From: Fistulifera solaris
Lineage: Eukaryota; Bacillariophyta; Bacillariophyceae; Naviculales; Stauroneidaceae
Length of the DNA: 64,000 bases
Direction: 5' to 3'
Assembly (NCBI GenBank): GCA_030295235.1
Contig: AP026132.1
Coordinates: 1,239,501 to 1,303,500 of the forward strand
This document shows, in pieces, positions 1 through 10,754 of the stretch (position 1 is the first letter of the stretch; each line of letters begins with the position of its first letter). The notes under the pieces are model-generated. The model searched no databases. It had not been told where the DNA came from and saw only the letters and a program-made list of their open reading frames with translations. A program made the position numbers and the translations under genes.

Positions 1-624
1 AGCGGCAAAGCGAATCAATTGGTCCAAATTGTGTGTGATGTGCCTTGGCCCTTGCGGACACGGGAAGTGATTGTACAAGCAACGGCGGTTGATGAAATCG
101 ATGAACGTGGATATATTGTCATACGGTTGAATACACTTAGCAAACAACAGGAACAGGAACATCCGGCGGTGCACGAAAAAGATCCAGAAGTAGTGCGAGT
201 GGACTTTGAAGGCGCTATTTTGTTCCGAGCGTGTCCCCTAGATCACGAATTACGGAATAATATTGACCCGAATGATCCTTTGGCAAGAGAGCCTCTTGTT
301 CTGGTTTCGTTCAAAATGTATGTGCCCTTGATAAGCTCTGTCGGTGTATCTCATCCTTTATCTAATGCGTTCGCCTTCTCATCTTATCATCTCCTCCATC
401 TCTTTCTCCGCAGGTTCCTGGATTCCAAGTTTACCGCCGTTCCCACCAGTTTGGTTAATTTTTGCACCAAGACCGTCATTGGATCCATGTGGAATATGTT
501 CTTGCACGTGGCGGAAGATGTACGTGATGGCACGCGACCGGAACATGCCAAAATTATTGCCGAGAAAGCAAATCTTTATCAGTGGATAGAACAACGAAGT
601 CAAGTCATGTTGGAACAGCTATAA
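1..624 (+). CDS. START-domain lipid-transfer-like protein, 3' part only
   Basis: The reading frame is open from the first base, so the gene begins outside the window; what remains is about 175 C-terminal residues. The conserved START-like landmarks PWPLRTRE near the beginning and VPTSLVNF after the intron point to a StAR-related lipid-binding fold, which in the family carries sterols, phospholipids or ceramides in a hydrophobic pocket. An intron of 96 bases at 318-413 (GTATGT ... CGCAG) is inferred because its removal joins FKM to FLDSKF and restores the usual START spacing; as 96 is divisible by three, the unspliced frame stays open. It ends with TAA at 622-624, converging on the RNase P p30 gene 170 bases away. 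The ligand cannot be predicted. Confidence 0.7.
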   Translation, partial: SGKANQLVQIVCDVPWPLRTREVIVQATAVDEIDERGYIVIRLNTLSKQQEQEHPAVHEKDPEVVRVDFEGAILFRACPLDHELRNNIDPNDPLAREPLVLVSFKMYVPLISSVGVSHPLSNAFAFSSYHLLHLFLRRFLDSKFTAVPTSLVNFCTKTVIGSMWNMFLHVAEDVRDGTRPEHAKIIAEKANLYQWIEQRSQVMLEQL

Positions 625-794
625 CAAACTGTTTTGTCGCAACTCTTGATCGGTGATGGCATGTTGATCAAAAGTGGGACTAGATGCAAATTAATTACCA
701 TTATTTCGAACCTTTCAGTGTCCTACAGGCCAATATTTTTTTATATGCCCGGCTACCTCAATCAGACCATTTTTCATGGTTCCTCCATGTCCAC

Positions 795-1814
795 CTATAC
801 ACATTCTAAAAATGAAATAAAGCCATCTTCGCCTTCTATCTCGTCTGCTTCCTGTGACGATTCGGTGCGTTTCACCAGTGTCGCTTTAGCGCTTATCATC
901 GCTCGTTTCTTAAGTGCCTTTTTCTCAACATCCGCTTCACCAACGCGGGATGGAACGTCTATTATTTCTATATTAAGAATAGATGTTTTCCCACCCCGAC
1001 GTCGCTGTGCATGTCGAATAGCTGCATAAGAAGCTCCTTGAAACCAAGCATCTTTCAACCCTGTCACGGTCGTGATCATGTGGAGGACGTCAGTATACGA
1101 ATGCAAGGCCAAGGTTCCGTCAATAGGCTCACTGTCTGCATTCGTAGTACTATTAGTAGTTGGCCCGGAACTAAATAGAAGGTGAGGCCGCGGCGCACCG
1201 ATACACGCCAACTCCAATTCGCGACACGCCTGTACAAAATGAGGTCGTAACGATGGCTGTACAATAGCAGCTGCGTAAGGAATTTCCAAGACTCCACCGC
1301 GGGCAAACAAGGCACGAACATCGTTGGATGCAATGGAATACGGCAATCCCCCCTCGAACGGATGCATAATCCAGCGTCACAATATCGATATGTGAGGACA
1401 AACATGCCTGTCGAAAGGTTGCGGCATTGCGCGGTGCCACAGATACAAGATCATACTCTTGTATCCACGAGGACTGTGATGACGAAGAGGACAAGGCGGC
1501 TACTTCCGAAACACTTTCGACAACAACGTGAAGTCGTCGTTGACATAATATGCGTGAATTGCTGTCATTATTCGGAAACCAGGAATCGGGAATTACCTGA
1601 TTAGCTTCGTGTTTTTGAGGAGCTCCGAATACAGTGTGCGTAAGAGCCATGGAATGATAACCAATGGATTGTAAGCGGTCGGAAATCGAACGAATTTGCA
1701 AGGCAATGGGAGGCTTCAAGGATAATGGAACAAAAGATCATATCTTGTGGAGGACGTAGTAGAGGCAGCAAAATAGCGTTTGCGCTTGCGGTTTGTCCCT
1801 TTCGTTTTGCTCAT
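795..1814 (-). CDS. RPP30: RNase P/MRP protein subunit p30 (RPP30/Rpp1 type)
   Basis: Rpp30 is a TIM-barrel subunit of nuclear RNase P and RNase MRP, which process tRNA 5' ends and rRNA. The start chosen is the ATG at 1814, giving a lysine/arginine-rich N-terminus followed by RYDLLFHYP. Family landmarks visible are GYHSMALTHTV, a YDLVSVAP strand, DIVTLDYA and GGVLEIPYAAAI, then FSSGP and a C-terminal ALHSYTDVLHMI stretch. The frame is broken twice: one base is missing near 1717-1721 (after HYP) and one extra C lies in the C6 run at 1348-1353 (after DYASVRGG). Correcting both leaves 1020 bases, exactly 340 codons, so this is probably a functional gene with sequence errors. Alternative: a decaying copy. 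Confidence 0.8.
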
Positions 1815-2826
1815 ATGGTTTCCTCTAAGTTGTTGATTAAATATCGATTAATTGTAACTTATGTGTAATAATCATGGCAATCATAATGGCAATCGCAATC
1901 GCAACCAATAAAAAATGTTGAGGGACGATGCTGGCGACGACAGACGACTTCTCTTGGTAACGAGCTCGTGTCTCGCCATTCACTAGTCGTCACTCCCACT
2001 TCAAGTCCATAGGCCGTAGGACATCGATGGTCCTCGGAAAAACTTTGAACACTTTCATACTCTATGACTGCTTGGGCTGACTGGGAAATAGAACCAAATT
2101 TTTTTGACTGTAAAATTTAGAGTTACTGTTACGACCAATTACTGTAGTTATAGTTATAGGGGCCGCGATATACGGAGTAATAAACACGAGCTATGAACAG
2201 ACTATGACATACAGTAAGCGATAAGCGCAATAATAACCAATAACAGCAATAACAGCTTGCGTTACCTCCGTCTTCCGTCGTAGACCCGTAGTACATCACA
2301 AATCACGACCAATGACCAATGCTACATGCTACGAGCTACGATCTACGATTTGCACAGTCATCGTGGACGTTGCACGTATCAGACTACAAACTATCCTATA
2401 GCCATAAAGCGTCTCGCTGTGGGCCTTTTTATCGGTACTGGCCTGGCGTTTGGAATTTGAATGAAAGGCGACAAAGCCATGGCAAAAAGGGAAAGAAGGA
2501 CGAAAGACATAACAGCGAAAAGGGATGCTCGTTTCGTTGTTAAAGATGCTCGGATTCGCATTAGGATGGATTTCATGCACAGCCTTTCGTGTTCCCTACT
2601 CAATCAATAACTTCATTCAGCTAGAGAAGCAGGCGCTTTGATGGACTCAGTGATAAAGAGTCGTTTTCACTTAGTCGTCGTTTTTGGTGTCGGTGGTTGG
2701 TGACTGATGATCAACACATCCGTTTGCTGACATTTCTCGCATTTACTAACGCTTTTTTGATAAGCCCTCACAAAAGATCATCGTTGCAAAACGGAATAAA
2801 AGCGATTACTTTCGACGAAAAGCATC
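1815..2826. other. Intergenic, about 1 kb
   Basis: It separates the starts of RPP30 (minus) and the cysteine-rich gene A (plus), so it holds both 5' regions. Short open frames at 2319-2603 occur on both strands and show no family signature. One copy of the recurrent 9-mer TACGGAGTA lies at 2171-2179. No RNA gene was recognised. Confidence 0.6.
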
Positions 2827-3381
2827 ATGATCAAGTTCCACCTCCTTATTAGCTTATTGTTCTCGGCTCCTCTCGTTGTTAATGGAAAGAACTTTTGGAA
2901 GACAAAACAAGAATCATTACCCGCACTTGTGGATGCCCCCGAGATGGTTGTCTATTATCTCAACAAAAAAGCTGTGTCCACAGCTTGTACCGAAACAGAG
3001 CTCTTGCACATTGACAACAAGATGCTTCCCGACATCGACAACTCTCTCACGGCAAATAACTTCGAAGCACCCGATTGGAAGATCGCCACCAACGACGCTC
3101 GACGCATTTTGTCGGCGGATAGAAGTCCCTCGAGTAACCCCAACTGCGACATTTGCAGAACGCGCTTCTCGCGTAGTCTTTGCAGTGTGATGTACAACTG
3201 CAAACTGCGTCGTCAGCTACGGAGCAAGCAAGAGAGAAACCTGCAAAACTTTTCTGGCCTGGCTTCGGACCTTATCAATAAATGCCAGAACAACATTGAC
3301 GAACTTTCGGATAGCGCAGAGCTTAGCGTTTCCTGCCAAAAAGCTATCAAGCATGCCAACTGTTACGTGGAATTCGTGTAA
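2827..3381 (+). CDS. Cysteine-rich RXL preproprotein A
   Basis: A 184-residue, intronless protein of a family with five members here. A signal peptide (LLISLLFSAPLVVNG) is followed by a conserved pro-like region: VVYYLN, a first cysteine (STAC), KMLPDID and NNFEAPDW. Then come ARRIL, a CDICR ... SLC ... NC cysteine module, RRQL and RNL, and a C-terminal NCYVEFV. All eight family cysteines and all three RXL tripeptides are present. In diatoms RXL tripeptides mark proteolytic maturation of several silica-associated proteins; that this applies here is inference. A secreted or cell-wall role is likely from the signal peptide, but no function is known to me. It lies 1.7 kb upstream of B in the same orientation. 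Confidence 0.8.
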   Translation: MIKFHLLISLLFSAPLVVNGKNFWKTKQESLPALVDAPEMVVYYLNKKAVSTACTETELLHIDNKMLPDIDNSLTANNFEAPDWKIATNDARRILSADRSPSSNPNCDICRTRFSRSLCSVMYNCKLRRQLRSKQERNLQNFSGLASDLINKCQNNIDELSDSAELSVSCQKAIKHANCYVEFV

Positions 3382-5112
3382 AAGTGAATGTGAAGGTGAT
3401 AAGAGGGGGTCGAACGCAGAAAGATACTCCGACTAACCAATCGATGGAGCGATAATGCGCACCGTTTATAATTCATTTCTCAGCATGCTTTTAGTTGTGA
3501 ACAACCCCTTTTGAAATCTATTTTGTATAGTTGCTTGACCGTTCTGAATAAGAATTCTGGCCACCGGCATGGTCAATTCATTTAGTGGTACTAATGATTT
3601 TGTAGGCTCACTGGTTGTGGTGGTCCAAGGTGATTCATACAAGCCAAAGTCCGTAAGCTACGTGCCACATCTCCCTCTTCAATCTAGCCGACTTAAGTAA
3701 CTAATGTTTCCGAGATCTACTCACGACTTAGCTCCCACTCACGATCCACGATTTCTCTACGTATGGTGAGGAGCCAAAAGCAAGGTGATAGATAAATCAT
3801 TATCGACGAAGGTTCAAGGTTCAACTTCATTGCTCAGTCGCTCAGGGAGACACGGGAACGCACCTCTGCTTGGTACATTTTTCTACGGGGGCCTACGTGA
3901 GTGTACACTTTTTCCCGAACCTTCCAGGGAGACGTGACCAATGCATGCGCCAAGAGGAAATTAATGGGGACCGCGCTTTGTCAGTCACGAGGACGGGCTA
4001 CTGTCCCCGCTCGTTGATGCCATCCGTTGCTTTTCACGCACAAACAAATATTCCGAAAGTAAGACACTTAAACACGTAACTTTTTTATTTATATTAATAG
4101 GAAGGGAATTATTTTTTCAAGTAGCTTACTTTCGATTTGCAATGTTCTTTTATTCAATGACAAAGATCGATCGATGCTCCGCGATGAAACGCACTGAAAA
4201 TAAGAGCGGACCTCGTGGTCGGAGGCTGGCTTACACAAAAGGTGAGAGTGGCCTCCCGAGCGGCACTCATGATAGCGGGGACACTAAGCCGTCACGAGGA
4301 AAAAGCACGGGCGCATCGCGTGATAATGAAGTAGCGCGGTCCCCATTAATTTCCTCTTGCATGCGCAATCCCGTTTTTAGGCCTAGAGTACGACCTTAGA
4401 CTCTGGAGTAGACCCAAGTCTCTGCTTCGTCTCCCATATTCGAGCTTTTAACTGCAATAAGAGTAATCTTAAAATCTTTCCACTTTTTCTCGTGCTGCGG
4501 TTTGTTTGCCTTTCATTTTTTCATAACTTTCTTTTGCATGTTCCATCGATCCCATAGTTCGATGAGCAGGAAGCAGTAAGGCTTTGATCTTTTATTATCT
4601 TTCATCTTGTCGATGGTTGTTGAATGATGCTTGAATGATGATTGACGATTGACGACTTCTTGACTTTTACTTCTTACTACGTACTTGCTGCTTGCTGACT
4701 GCTGACTCTAGGACCAAGATGCCCAAGAACAAAGATCACGCCAGACTTAGTGCATTATCATTATTCCTGAGTGACTTCAATTTTGGTTCTCATTTCTCCA
4801 CTTAACTGTAGTGTCAATTGTAGTAACTGAATAGGAAAATGTCTTTTCCGAAAGTTTTCTATAGCCCTTGCAAGTAGAGATGAAGTCATAGCTTACAGCA
4901 ATAATTAAAACGTTCGAGTTCCCTACTCTTCCTTAAGTTCATCAATCTTGCATCTCGCATTCGTGATCATGACCATTCTAATTTTTGTTGGTTGAAAAGC
5001 GAAAGCTGCTTTTCTGTGCTTGATGTAATTAACCAGTGTCAGAAATGCTAAGATTTCGTTTGCACAAATAATCGCTTGCTGCGCCAAGTTGAATAGAATA
5101 TCAAACGCCAAC
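3382..5112. other. Intergenic between genes A and B
   Basis: This 1.7-kb gap contains an imperfect inverted-repeat element (arms at 3951-3977 and 4333-4359) described separately. The short open frames at 3870-4079 and 4142-4399 overlap its arms and look non-coding. The rest is AT-rich with simple-sequence tracts and no recognisable gene. Confidence 0.6.
3951..4359. repeat. Inverted-repeat element with 27-bp perfect arms
   Basis: The 27 bases at 3951-3977, beginning CAAGAGGAAATTAATGGGG, recur as an exact reverse complement at 4333-4359. Going inward from both arms a weaker similarity continues (for example GTGTCCCCGC-like segments), with different spacing on the two sides. This suggests an old fold-back or non-autonomous transposon remnant. 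No clear target-site duplication was found outside the arms, and there is no transposase frame. Confidence 0.6.
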
Positions 5113-5664
5113 ATGAAGCTCTTGATAATCAGTCTGCTATCAGCTCTCTCTTTCGTCCTCGGCCAGTTGGATGGAGAATTGTTCGCACCGGCGGAGCCGC
5201 CCGAGATGGTCGTCTACTATGTGAACTGGCAAGCCCCATCCACTGTCTGCAATCAAACCGAACAAGCGTACATTGACAAGAAGATGCTACCCGACTTGGA
5301 CATGACTCTGGTGCAAAACAACTTTGAGACGCCCGCTTGGGAAGTGCCCTCCGCCGCCACACGACGTGAACTTCAAAATGGCAACGCCAATCCAAACAGT
5401 AACGGCAAAGCCAACAAATGCGACATCTGTCGAGAGCAATACTCTCGCAGTCTTTGCAACGTAATGTACAACTGCAAAAACCGTCGTGAGCTACATGGGG
5501 CTGAAAAAGAGAAGCGTGAGCTGCAAACTCTCGAAGAACTTCAAGCAGAACTTCTTAGTGCTTGCCGGGGCACTATCATGGATCTTTTGTACAGCCGACA
5601 AATCGGTCGCAACTGCAAGAGAGCACTTCGATGGGCCCGATGCTACGTCCAGGTTATGGAGTAA
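5113..5664 (+). CDS. Cysteine-rich RXL preproprotein B
   Basis: Second member of the family, 183 residues from the ATG at 5113, which is followed directly by a typical signal peptide (LLIISLLSALSFVLG). It has the same order as A: VVYYVN, STVC, KMLPDLD, NNFETPAWEV, then TRREL, an asparagine-rich linker, CDICR, SLCNVMYNC, RREL, KREL and a C-terminal CYVQVME. All eight cysteines are conserved, and the third RXL is REL where C, D and E have RKL. The linker NANPNSNG between the first RXL and the CDICR module is longer than in A, showing that this segment tolerates change. An AATAAA-like signal follows the stop near 5675. Secretion is predicted; the function is unknown. Confidence 0.8.
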   Translation: MKLLIISLLSALSFVLGQLDGELFAPAEPPEMVVYYVNWQAPSTVCNQTEQAYIDKKMLPDLDMTLVQNNFETPAWEVPSAATRRELQNGNANPNSNGKANKCDICREQYSRSLCNVMYNCKNRRELHGAEKEKRELQTLEELQAELLSACRGTIMDLLYSRQIGRNCKRALRWARCYVQVME

Positions 5665-6205
5665 TGGAGTCCAATAAATTGAAATGGACTCAAGGCTTAT
5701 CTAATTTCTCGCGATCGCCTTCATCTTCGGTGAGAGGCCCCGTTAATAATTATGTATATGAATGAGTTAGATCTCCATATTGATCATTGATGTGACCTGT
5801 TGGCTTCTTGGCCGGTTTGTGATTTTTAAGTAGTTATGAATCCTTCTTCAAATTCGTAGAGGTCCGAGATGTAGCTTCTCTAAGGTCTTATGCTGTTATT
5901 TCCTCCGTGCTCTCTCCTCCTCGCATTTGCTGCCCTTTCAACTTTCAATCTCCTCCAAAAACACAATTAATGCTGCGCAATACGATGGTGTTGATTGTTC
6001 CTATGATTAGGGGTACCAATACCGCTTTTAGTCACGAGAAGAAATTTCGCTACTGTAGTGCAAGAAGTACCTTCGAAAACTCCCTCCAACCGCACGCAAG
6101 AACCGCTTCTTTATTATTGAGAAGCATACCAGTAAACGATGGCCAATCACTTAACAACCTAAAACGACAAGAAGATGCTTATCACTGGTATTCATAAGAA
6201 ATAGA
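5665..6205. other. Intergenic downstream of gene B
   Basis: About 540 bases with no recognisable gene. A 96-codon open frame at 5907-6197 has no domain signature and an unbiased composition, and is treated as chance. Confidence 0.5.
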
Positions 6206-6540
6206 TTAGAGGTCGAATGTTGAAACGATTGGCTCGAAGACGCAACAGCGACAATTTACAAGCGACAGGCTCTCGTCTTCAAGGAGCCTGTCAGACATGT
6301 TCTGGATGCCGACGACCGCTTTGCAATTTGTGTGTTTATTGTCGCGGCTTAGTTCTAACAACAAGCCATCAACGAAAATGCCTCTTTCGACTGTGTCTCC
6401 ATTTTTCATATACCGAAAAGACGAAACGGAGACTTGCATTTGCCGCGCAACGATCATTTCAATCTTTATCAATGGGCGAACGTGCTTCGGATGATACAAG
6501 TACCAGTAATCATCATTACAATTCGCCGCAAGCAAAACAT
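6206..6540 (-). CDS. Possible small hypothetical protein, start uncertain
   Basis: The minus strand is open for about 110 codons and its translation looks protein-like (WYLYHPKHVRP, VARQMQVSVSSFRY, GIFVDGLLLELSRD), whereas the opposite frame is rich in Cys, Arg and Ser as expected for antisense. The frame has no ATG near its beginning unless one base is missing around 6520-6525, in which case the ATG at 6540 would give exactly 112 codons. That start would be only 10 bases from the divergent ATG of the SET-like gene at 6551, so at least one of the two starts may be wrong. No family is recognised. Confidence 0.35.
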
Positions 6541-6550
6541 TTTTGCGACA

Positions 6551-8383
6551 ATGTCAAAATATTTTACTCAGAACACACAAAATCCCCGTGGAGTGCAGGA
6601 AATGGCAGTTTGATTCATCCTGGCGTGTTTGGGTTCACAAGAGACAACAATGGGGGATCGCCCTTCGTGTCTCATCGGATCCGCCGCGCTACGATATTCG
6701 ATTGCTGGATCCGTCGCCAAGACCTTCCAACTGCAGCATCAGCATTAACAGCAACTATTCAATCCCCCATCCTCCACAAAGGGCGAATGCTACTTCGAGT
6801 AGTACGAAGAACGCCTCAATGCTCACGAATGTGCCTGCCTATGTGAGTAACTCTTTTTTGCAATAAGAGAAGTTCACTCAAGAACCTTCGCTTCTAACAA
6901 TTATTGCGTTTCATGGTTCTTCCTTTGATAGATGTTCGAACTCGATTGTCATATCCGCTACCTCGAACGAAAGAAAAATCGATCGTCCGCTGTAAGAATC
7001 TCTCCCCAAATCAGTCAACCCTTTCTTCACGCTTGGCGAAGGTCTTCGGGAGATATTATTCAAATCAAAGGTACATGGATGGGTGATCATCGCGAGGAAA
7101 CGCAACAATATAAGGTCAAAGTAGACCAAGCGATGATTCAACCGATTGGATTGAATAACGACAAACTAGAAGAAAGACAAGAGACGATAGAATCGTTTCC
7201 ACTAAATTCGTTTTGGGTGACGTTCGATGATTTACAAGCGGGGTACTATTGTGCAAAGTCATCAGAGTCGTCGGTGCCCATTACTGATACTAACGACAAC
7301 CCACCGTTCTTCATTCAATACAAAGTTCCCCACATGCAGTTCACCATGCAACAGGAACCGCTCTTACCGCGAGTGTCGTTTGTTTACAATGATCGATTCC
7401 ACATCCAACTGCAAGTACTTCCTTCGAGACAAGCACCTCATGCGGGGTATGGATTGTTCGCTTGCGTGAATGCAGTTGACGACAACGATGACAGCAACGC
7501 ACCAAAAGCGTCGACTGTGGAAATACCAACGGGAGTATTGATTGATTTGGGTGTTTATGGTCCTCTGCGCCCCGAAGATCGAAAACCGTGGTCGGCAAGG
7601 CTACTCAAAAGTTACATTTATAGCTATCACTGTGGCTCATGGTTCTTTGAGACTTCCAAGGAGGATGATGCTGTTTTCGATATGACGGATGACGGTACCG
7701 GACAATTGCACGAGTTAGCCCGACGAAATGTTCTGATGTACGCCAACGAAACGTCGGGAGCCGAGCAAGATATTCAGTCGTTGTGGCCGATTTATGACCC
7801 TGAAGGTGCCGTGCACTTCTATTTGGGCCACCCGGATCCAGCCCAAGGACCGTTGCTATTACCCATCGGATGTCCTGTGGAGCTGCTGGTGGATTATGGA
7901 CCGCAATATGAACAAGAACGCGTGCGTAAAAATTACCCCCGTGTGACGGGAAACCACCTTCAGCACATTCAAGAATGCTTGGCGGAAGAAGATCAAGCCA
8001 TTCTACAGGATTTACAAGAATTGTCCTCGGAGGAAATGGAAGCTGACGCTATCCCCTTTTTAAAAAATCTCGTTCAAGAGTGGGAAGTTATCGCTAGCGT
8101 CAGCGGACAAGCTTGCAAGTCGCAGCTACTGGAACGAGCACTGATCGTGACCATGATTCTTATAGATAATCATCGCGGGAAAAACGTTTCGTCGGAAAGC
8201 AATCTTAATACCTTACGTACAATCCTGTCGAATCTATGTTCATGGTTTACTTCTGATCAGCAAATGAAAAGTCACATGACATCGAATGTTGCGTATCATG
8301 AATTGCTTCGACGTATTTTGGGCGATTACGATTGGAATAGCGTTCCGGCACTCTTGTTTCGACGGGCCGTTGTGGCGCTGTAA
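6551..8383 (+). CDS. SET-domain-like protein (putative lysine methyltransferase)
   Basis: Two exons: 6551-6842 and 6932-8383, joined in phase 0 across an 89-base intron (GTGAGT ... GATAG). Exon 1 has one extra base in the AAA at 6600-6602; correcting it gives 97 codons that run into exon 2 (484 codons with stop). The first 100 residues are Ser/Pro-rich. The later part carries SET-like features: GYGLFACVNA with IPTGVLIDLGVYG, and ELLVDYGPQY, corresponding to the start of the fold and the DYG..Y motif near the cofactor and active site. The classical NHS/RFxNHxC motif is not obvious, so activity is uncertain. SET proteins methylate histones or other proteins using S-adenosylmethionine. It converges on ALG6 with a 33-base gap. 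Confidence 0.55.
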
Positions 8384-8416
8384 ATCGACAAGTTGATAAC
8401 AACAACTTCACTTTAG

Positions 8417-10066
8417 TTACAACGTTTTTTCCTTGATTATGTTTGAACTACTGCTGTAGCGTTCAGACGGAAGCATCGATACTAATCGAAACACCGTCCA
8501 AAGATAGGCAACTCCTATCAAGGCACAACCAATCACACTCCACAAGACGGGAAACAAATCCGGCCAGTGGCCTGGTGGCACAACCCAACATTCCATTACG
8601 TGCAATAATAACATCAGCATATACGCCATTCGGCAAAACCAAACTGCCATTTGCGATGCTTTTCTTGTCGAACTTGGATCGAACTCAACCCAGAGTTGCA
8701 AAACGCTTACAAAGATGATGCCACTAGCTACGTAGGCCGTTTGCAACCGATCTATTACGAGCAACGGCCACAAAGTCCACATGGAAACAAACGAAAAGTA
8801 TTCTGCCAATACCGGCGCTTCACTCCACAAGAGTGAAACGGGTGCGGTGGCTAATAGCAGGCTCTTTTCGTGAACCTGAAAACTGGCCAGAAAGAATGCT
8901 AAGGCGCACGCACTAGTGGCCCACAACAAGACGCGCTCTTGCTCTTGCTGCGACTGAGTCGACGATGCAATGGTCCTCCCAATTGGATATCGTTGTCCGA
9001 GACGAAAACCTTGTATGCAGGCGGGTGACATCAGTAATGCAGTGAGCCCCAGAGAAGCACGGAATTGATTTGCCGCCGATAACCGTTGCCGTATGCGAAA
9101 AGGTTGAATCGACAAAGCACACCATACATTGGCAACTTTGCCTTCAAACAATCCCCGTTGCACCGGAAATATCCGAATCAGTATTTGTTTCAGCTCTTTC
9201 CACGGCTCAGATGGGTTGTTTGAAAACACAATCGGTCCCCAGAGTAGCGCGAACGTCAAGAGCACTGTTACTCCGAGTAGCAGAAAAGATCGAAGGATGG
9301 TCCTACGATGAGCGTAACACCGCCCCAACAAATAACAACCCACGACCGGTGCATAATACAATGTCATTTGTTTAAAGGAGAGTGCCATGCAGAAAGCAAT
9401 AGCACCCAGTAGAACTTCTTGTGTTGGCGGTTGTGTGATCCAGTAAAAAGACCATAACGACAACCCAATGGCAGTTGTATTGTATTGAAAGTGCCCATGA
9501 TCGATCAACACCAATGCCGGTTGCAGGAGAGCAAAGACGTACGAAAAAAGGTTGATCTCTTGTGATTGTTGTTGATATCGTCGTCGACGACACCAAGCAT
9601 AGATAGCTGTAAAGTAAAGCAACACATCCAAGGCTAGGACGGTCGCTCTCATAAACGGCTTGTGTCGAATCTCCTCTTCATATCCCCGTGACGTAAACAA
9701 AGCCACCGTTTCCGGTCCTACGAGAATATGAGAAAGATACCCGCATACATACGACACATACGCCGTCAAAGGCGGATAATCCAGTCCCCAATACTCCAAA
9801 TCGTAGTGATACCATTTTTGCAACGGCAAATGATACGTCAACTCCATCCAATGTCGTTGCGCTTCATAGTCTCCTCCGTACGCTTGTCTCGCACCGTGAT
9901 GATTGTTTTGTCCGGAATGCGGTTGAAATCCGATCAGGACGCGATAGAATATAAGAAGTAAAGTCAGAGTGATTGTTGTGAGGCTGATTGACGAGAACGC
10001 ATTGCTATTTTGTTGTTGCTGCGACGCAAAAGAGTTCTTCGGTTCTGCTACACGATTTCTCTCCAT
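8417..10066 (-). CDS. ALG6: Dolichyl-P-Glc:Man9GlcNAc2-PP-dolichol alpha-1,3-glucosyltransferase
   Basis: ALG6 adds the first glucose to the lipid-linked N-glycan precursor in the ER lumen. The 549-residue, intronless product begins with a Gln/Ser-rich cytosolic tail and a first membrane span near residues 28-45. It then shows the diagnostic luminal segment GGDYEAQRHWMELT and YWGLDYPPLTAY containing the catalytic-loop acidic residues, and about eleven hydrophobic segments. FPVQRGLFEGKVANVWC separates ALG6 from ALG8, which has a different sequence in that loop. Length and topology match the family. Its promoter region is shared with the divergent HCF101 gene. Confidence 0.9.
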   Translation of the reverse strand: MERNRVAEPKNSFASQQQQNSNAFSSISLTTITLTLLLIFYRVLIGFQPHSGQNNHHGARQAYGGDYEAQRHWMELTYHLPLQKWYHYDLEYWGLDYPPLTAYVSYVCGYLSHILVGPETVALFTSRGYEEEIRHKPFMRATVLALDVLLYFTAIYAWCRRRRYQQQSQEINLFSYVFALLQPALVLIDHGHFQYNTTAIGLSLWSFYWITQPPTQEVLLGAIAFCMALSFKQMTLYYAPVVGCYLLGRCYAHRRTILRSFLLLGVTVLLTFALLWGPIVFSNNPSEPWKELKQILIRIFPVQRGLFEGKVANVWCALSIQPFRIRQRLSAANQFRASLGLTALLMSPACIQGFRLGQRYPIGRTIASSTQSQQEQERVLLWATSACALAFFLASFQVHEKSLLLATAPVSLLWSEAPVLAEYFSFVSMWTLWPLLVIDRLQTAYVASGIIFVSVLQLWVEFDPSSTRKASQMAVWFCRMAYMLMLLLHVMECWVVPPGHWPDLFPVLWSVIGCALIGVAYLWTVFRLVSMLPSERYSSSSNIIKEKTL

Positions 10067-10754
10067 TCTAAGTCAAAGCTGCATTGAAAGTGCTAACACA
10101 GAAACTTCAAAACAAAATTGTATGATCAATTCGATTACAAATGGGTTGCCACGGTAATAGTATTATGTAATGCAATAAAAGGAAGCCGATCAAAGTGCGC
10201 GCACTCTATAATTGTTCAAATGGCAGGCGCATTCACGTACCCAGCAAATCAGGCTACGTATTTTCGCGTAACTCTCGTAAGGAATTTATTCATCGACAGA
10301 GGGAAACCCGGATATTGCGCAATTTCGATCACACCAAGTTTTCGCATCTTTTCGACGCCAATGTCAACTATACGTTGCCCCACATCGCCAATGCATTGCC
10401 GAAAAACATACGAATGCTATTTGAAGCAAGAGTTAACTGTTTTCTTTTAATCAAAATTGGAAAGTTAACAGGGGTTGGGCAGCAATTCGGTGCGATCAAC
10501 GAAACAAGTCATGACTGAAATCCAGTCCTGGCGAAATACGGAACACACTTTGTGCCATAGTCTAGTAGAGGTCGATGGCGCACGTTGAAGTTGTGAAGAG
10601 AGCAAAAACGTCACGGAGATTTTCCCCTGCACCTTTTCTCTTGCAGCCGACGATGGCCGACGATAATGAAGGTAAAGTTTGCAAGGAAAGGAAAAGGTAT
10701 AATAAGCACAAAAGACCCAAATTCAAGCGCTATACTTCTACACCTTCGTGAAGG
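10067..10754. other. Divergent intergenic region between ALG6 and HCF101
   Basis: This 690-base stretch must hold both promoters. It also contains one copy (10250-10312) of a dispersed repeat that recurs at 42.7-43.0 kb. Open frames of about 110 codons here lie over the repeat and are not credible genes. Confidence 0.5.
10250..10312 (+). repeat. Dispersed 70-bp repeat, copy 1
   Basis: The segment with CTACGTA, CTCTCGTA and then CGACAGAGGGAAACCCGGA aligns with two copies at 42733-42803 and 42945-43017. It is the most divergent of the three. Confidence 0.6.
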
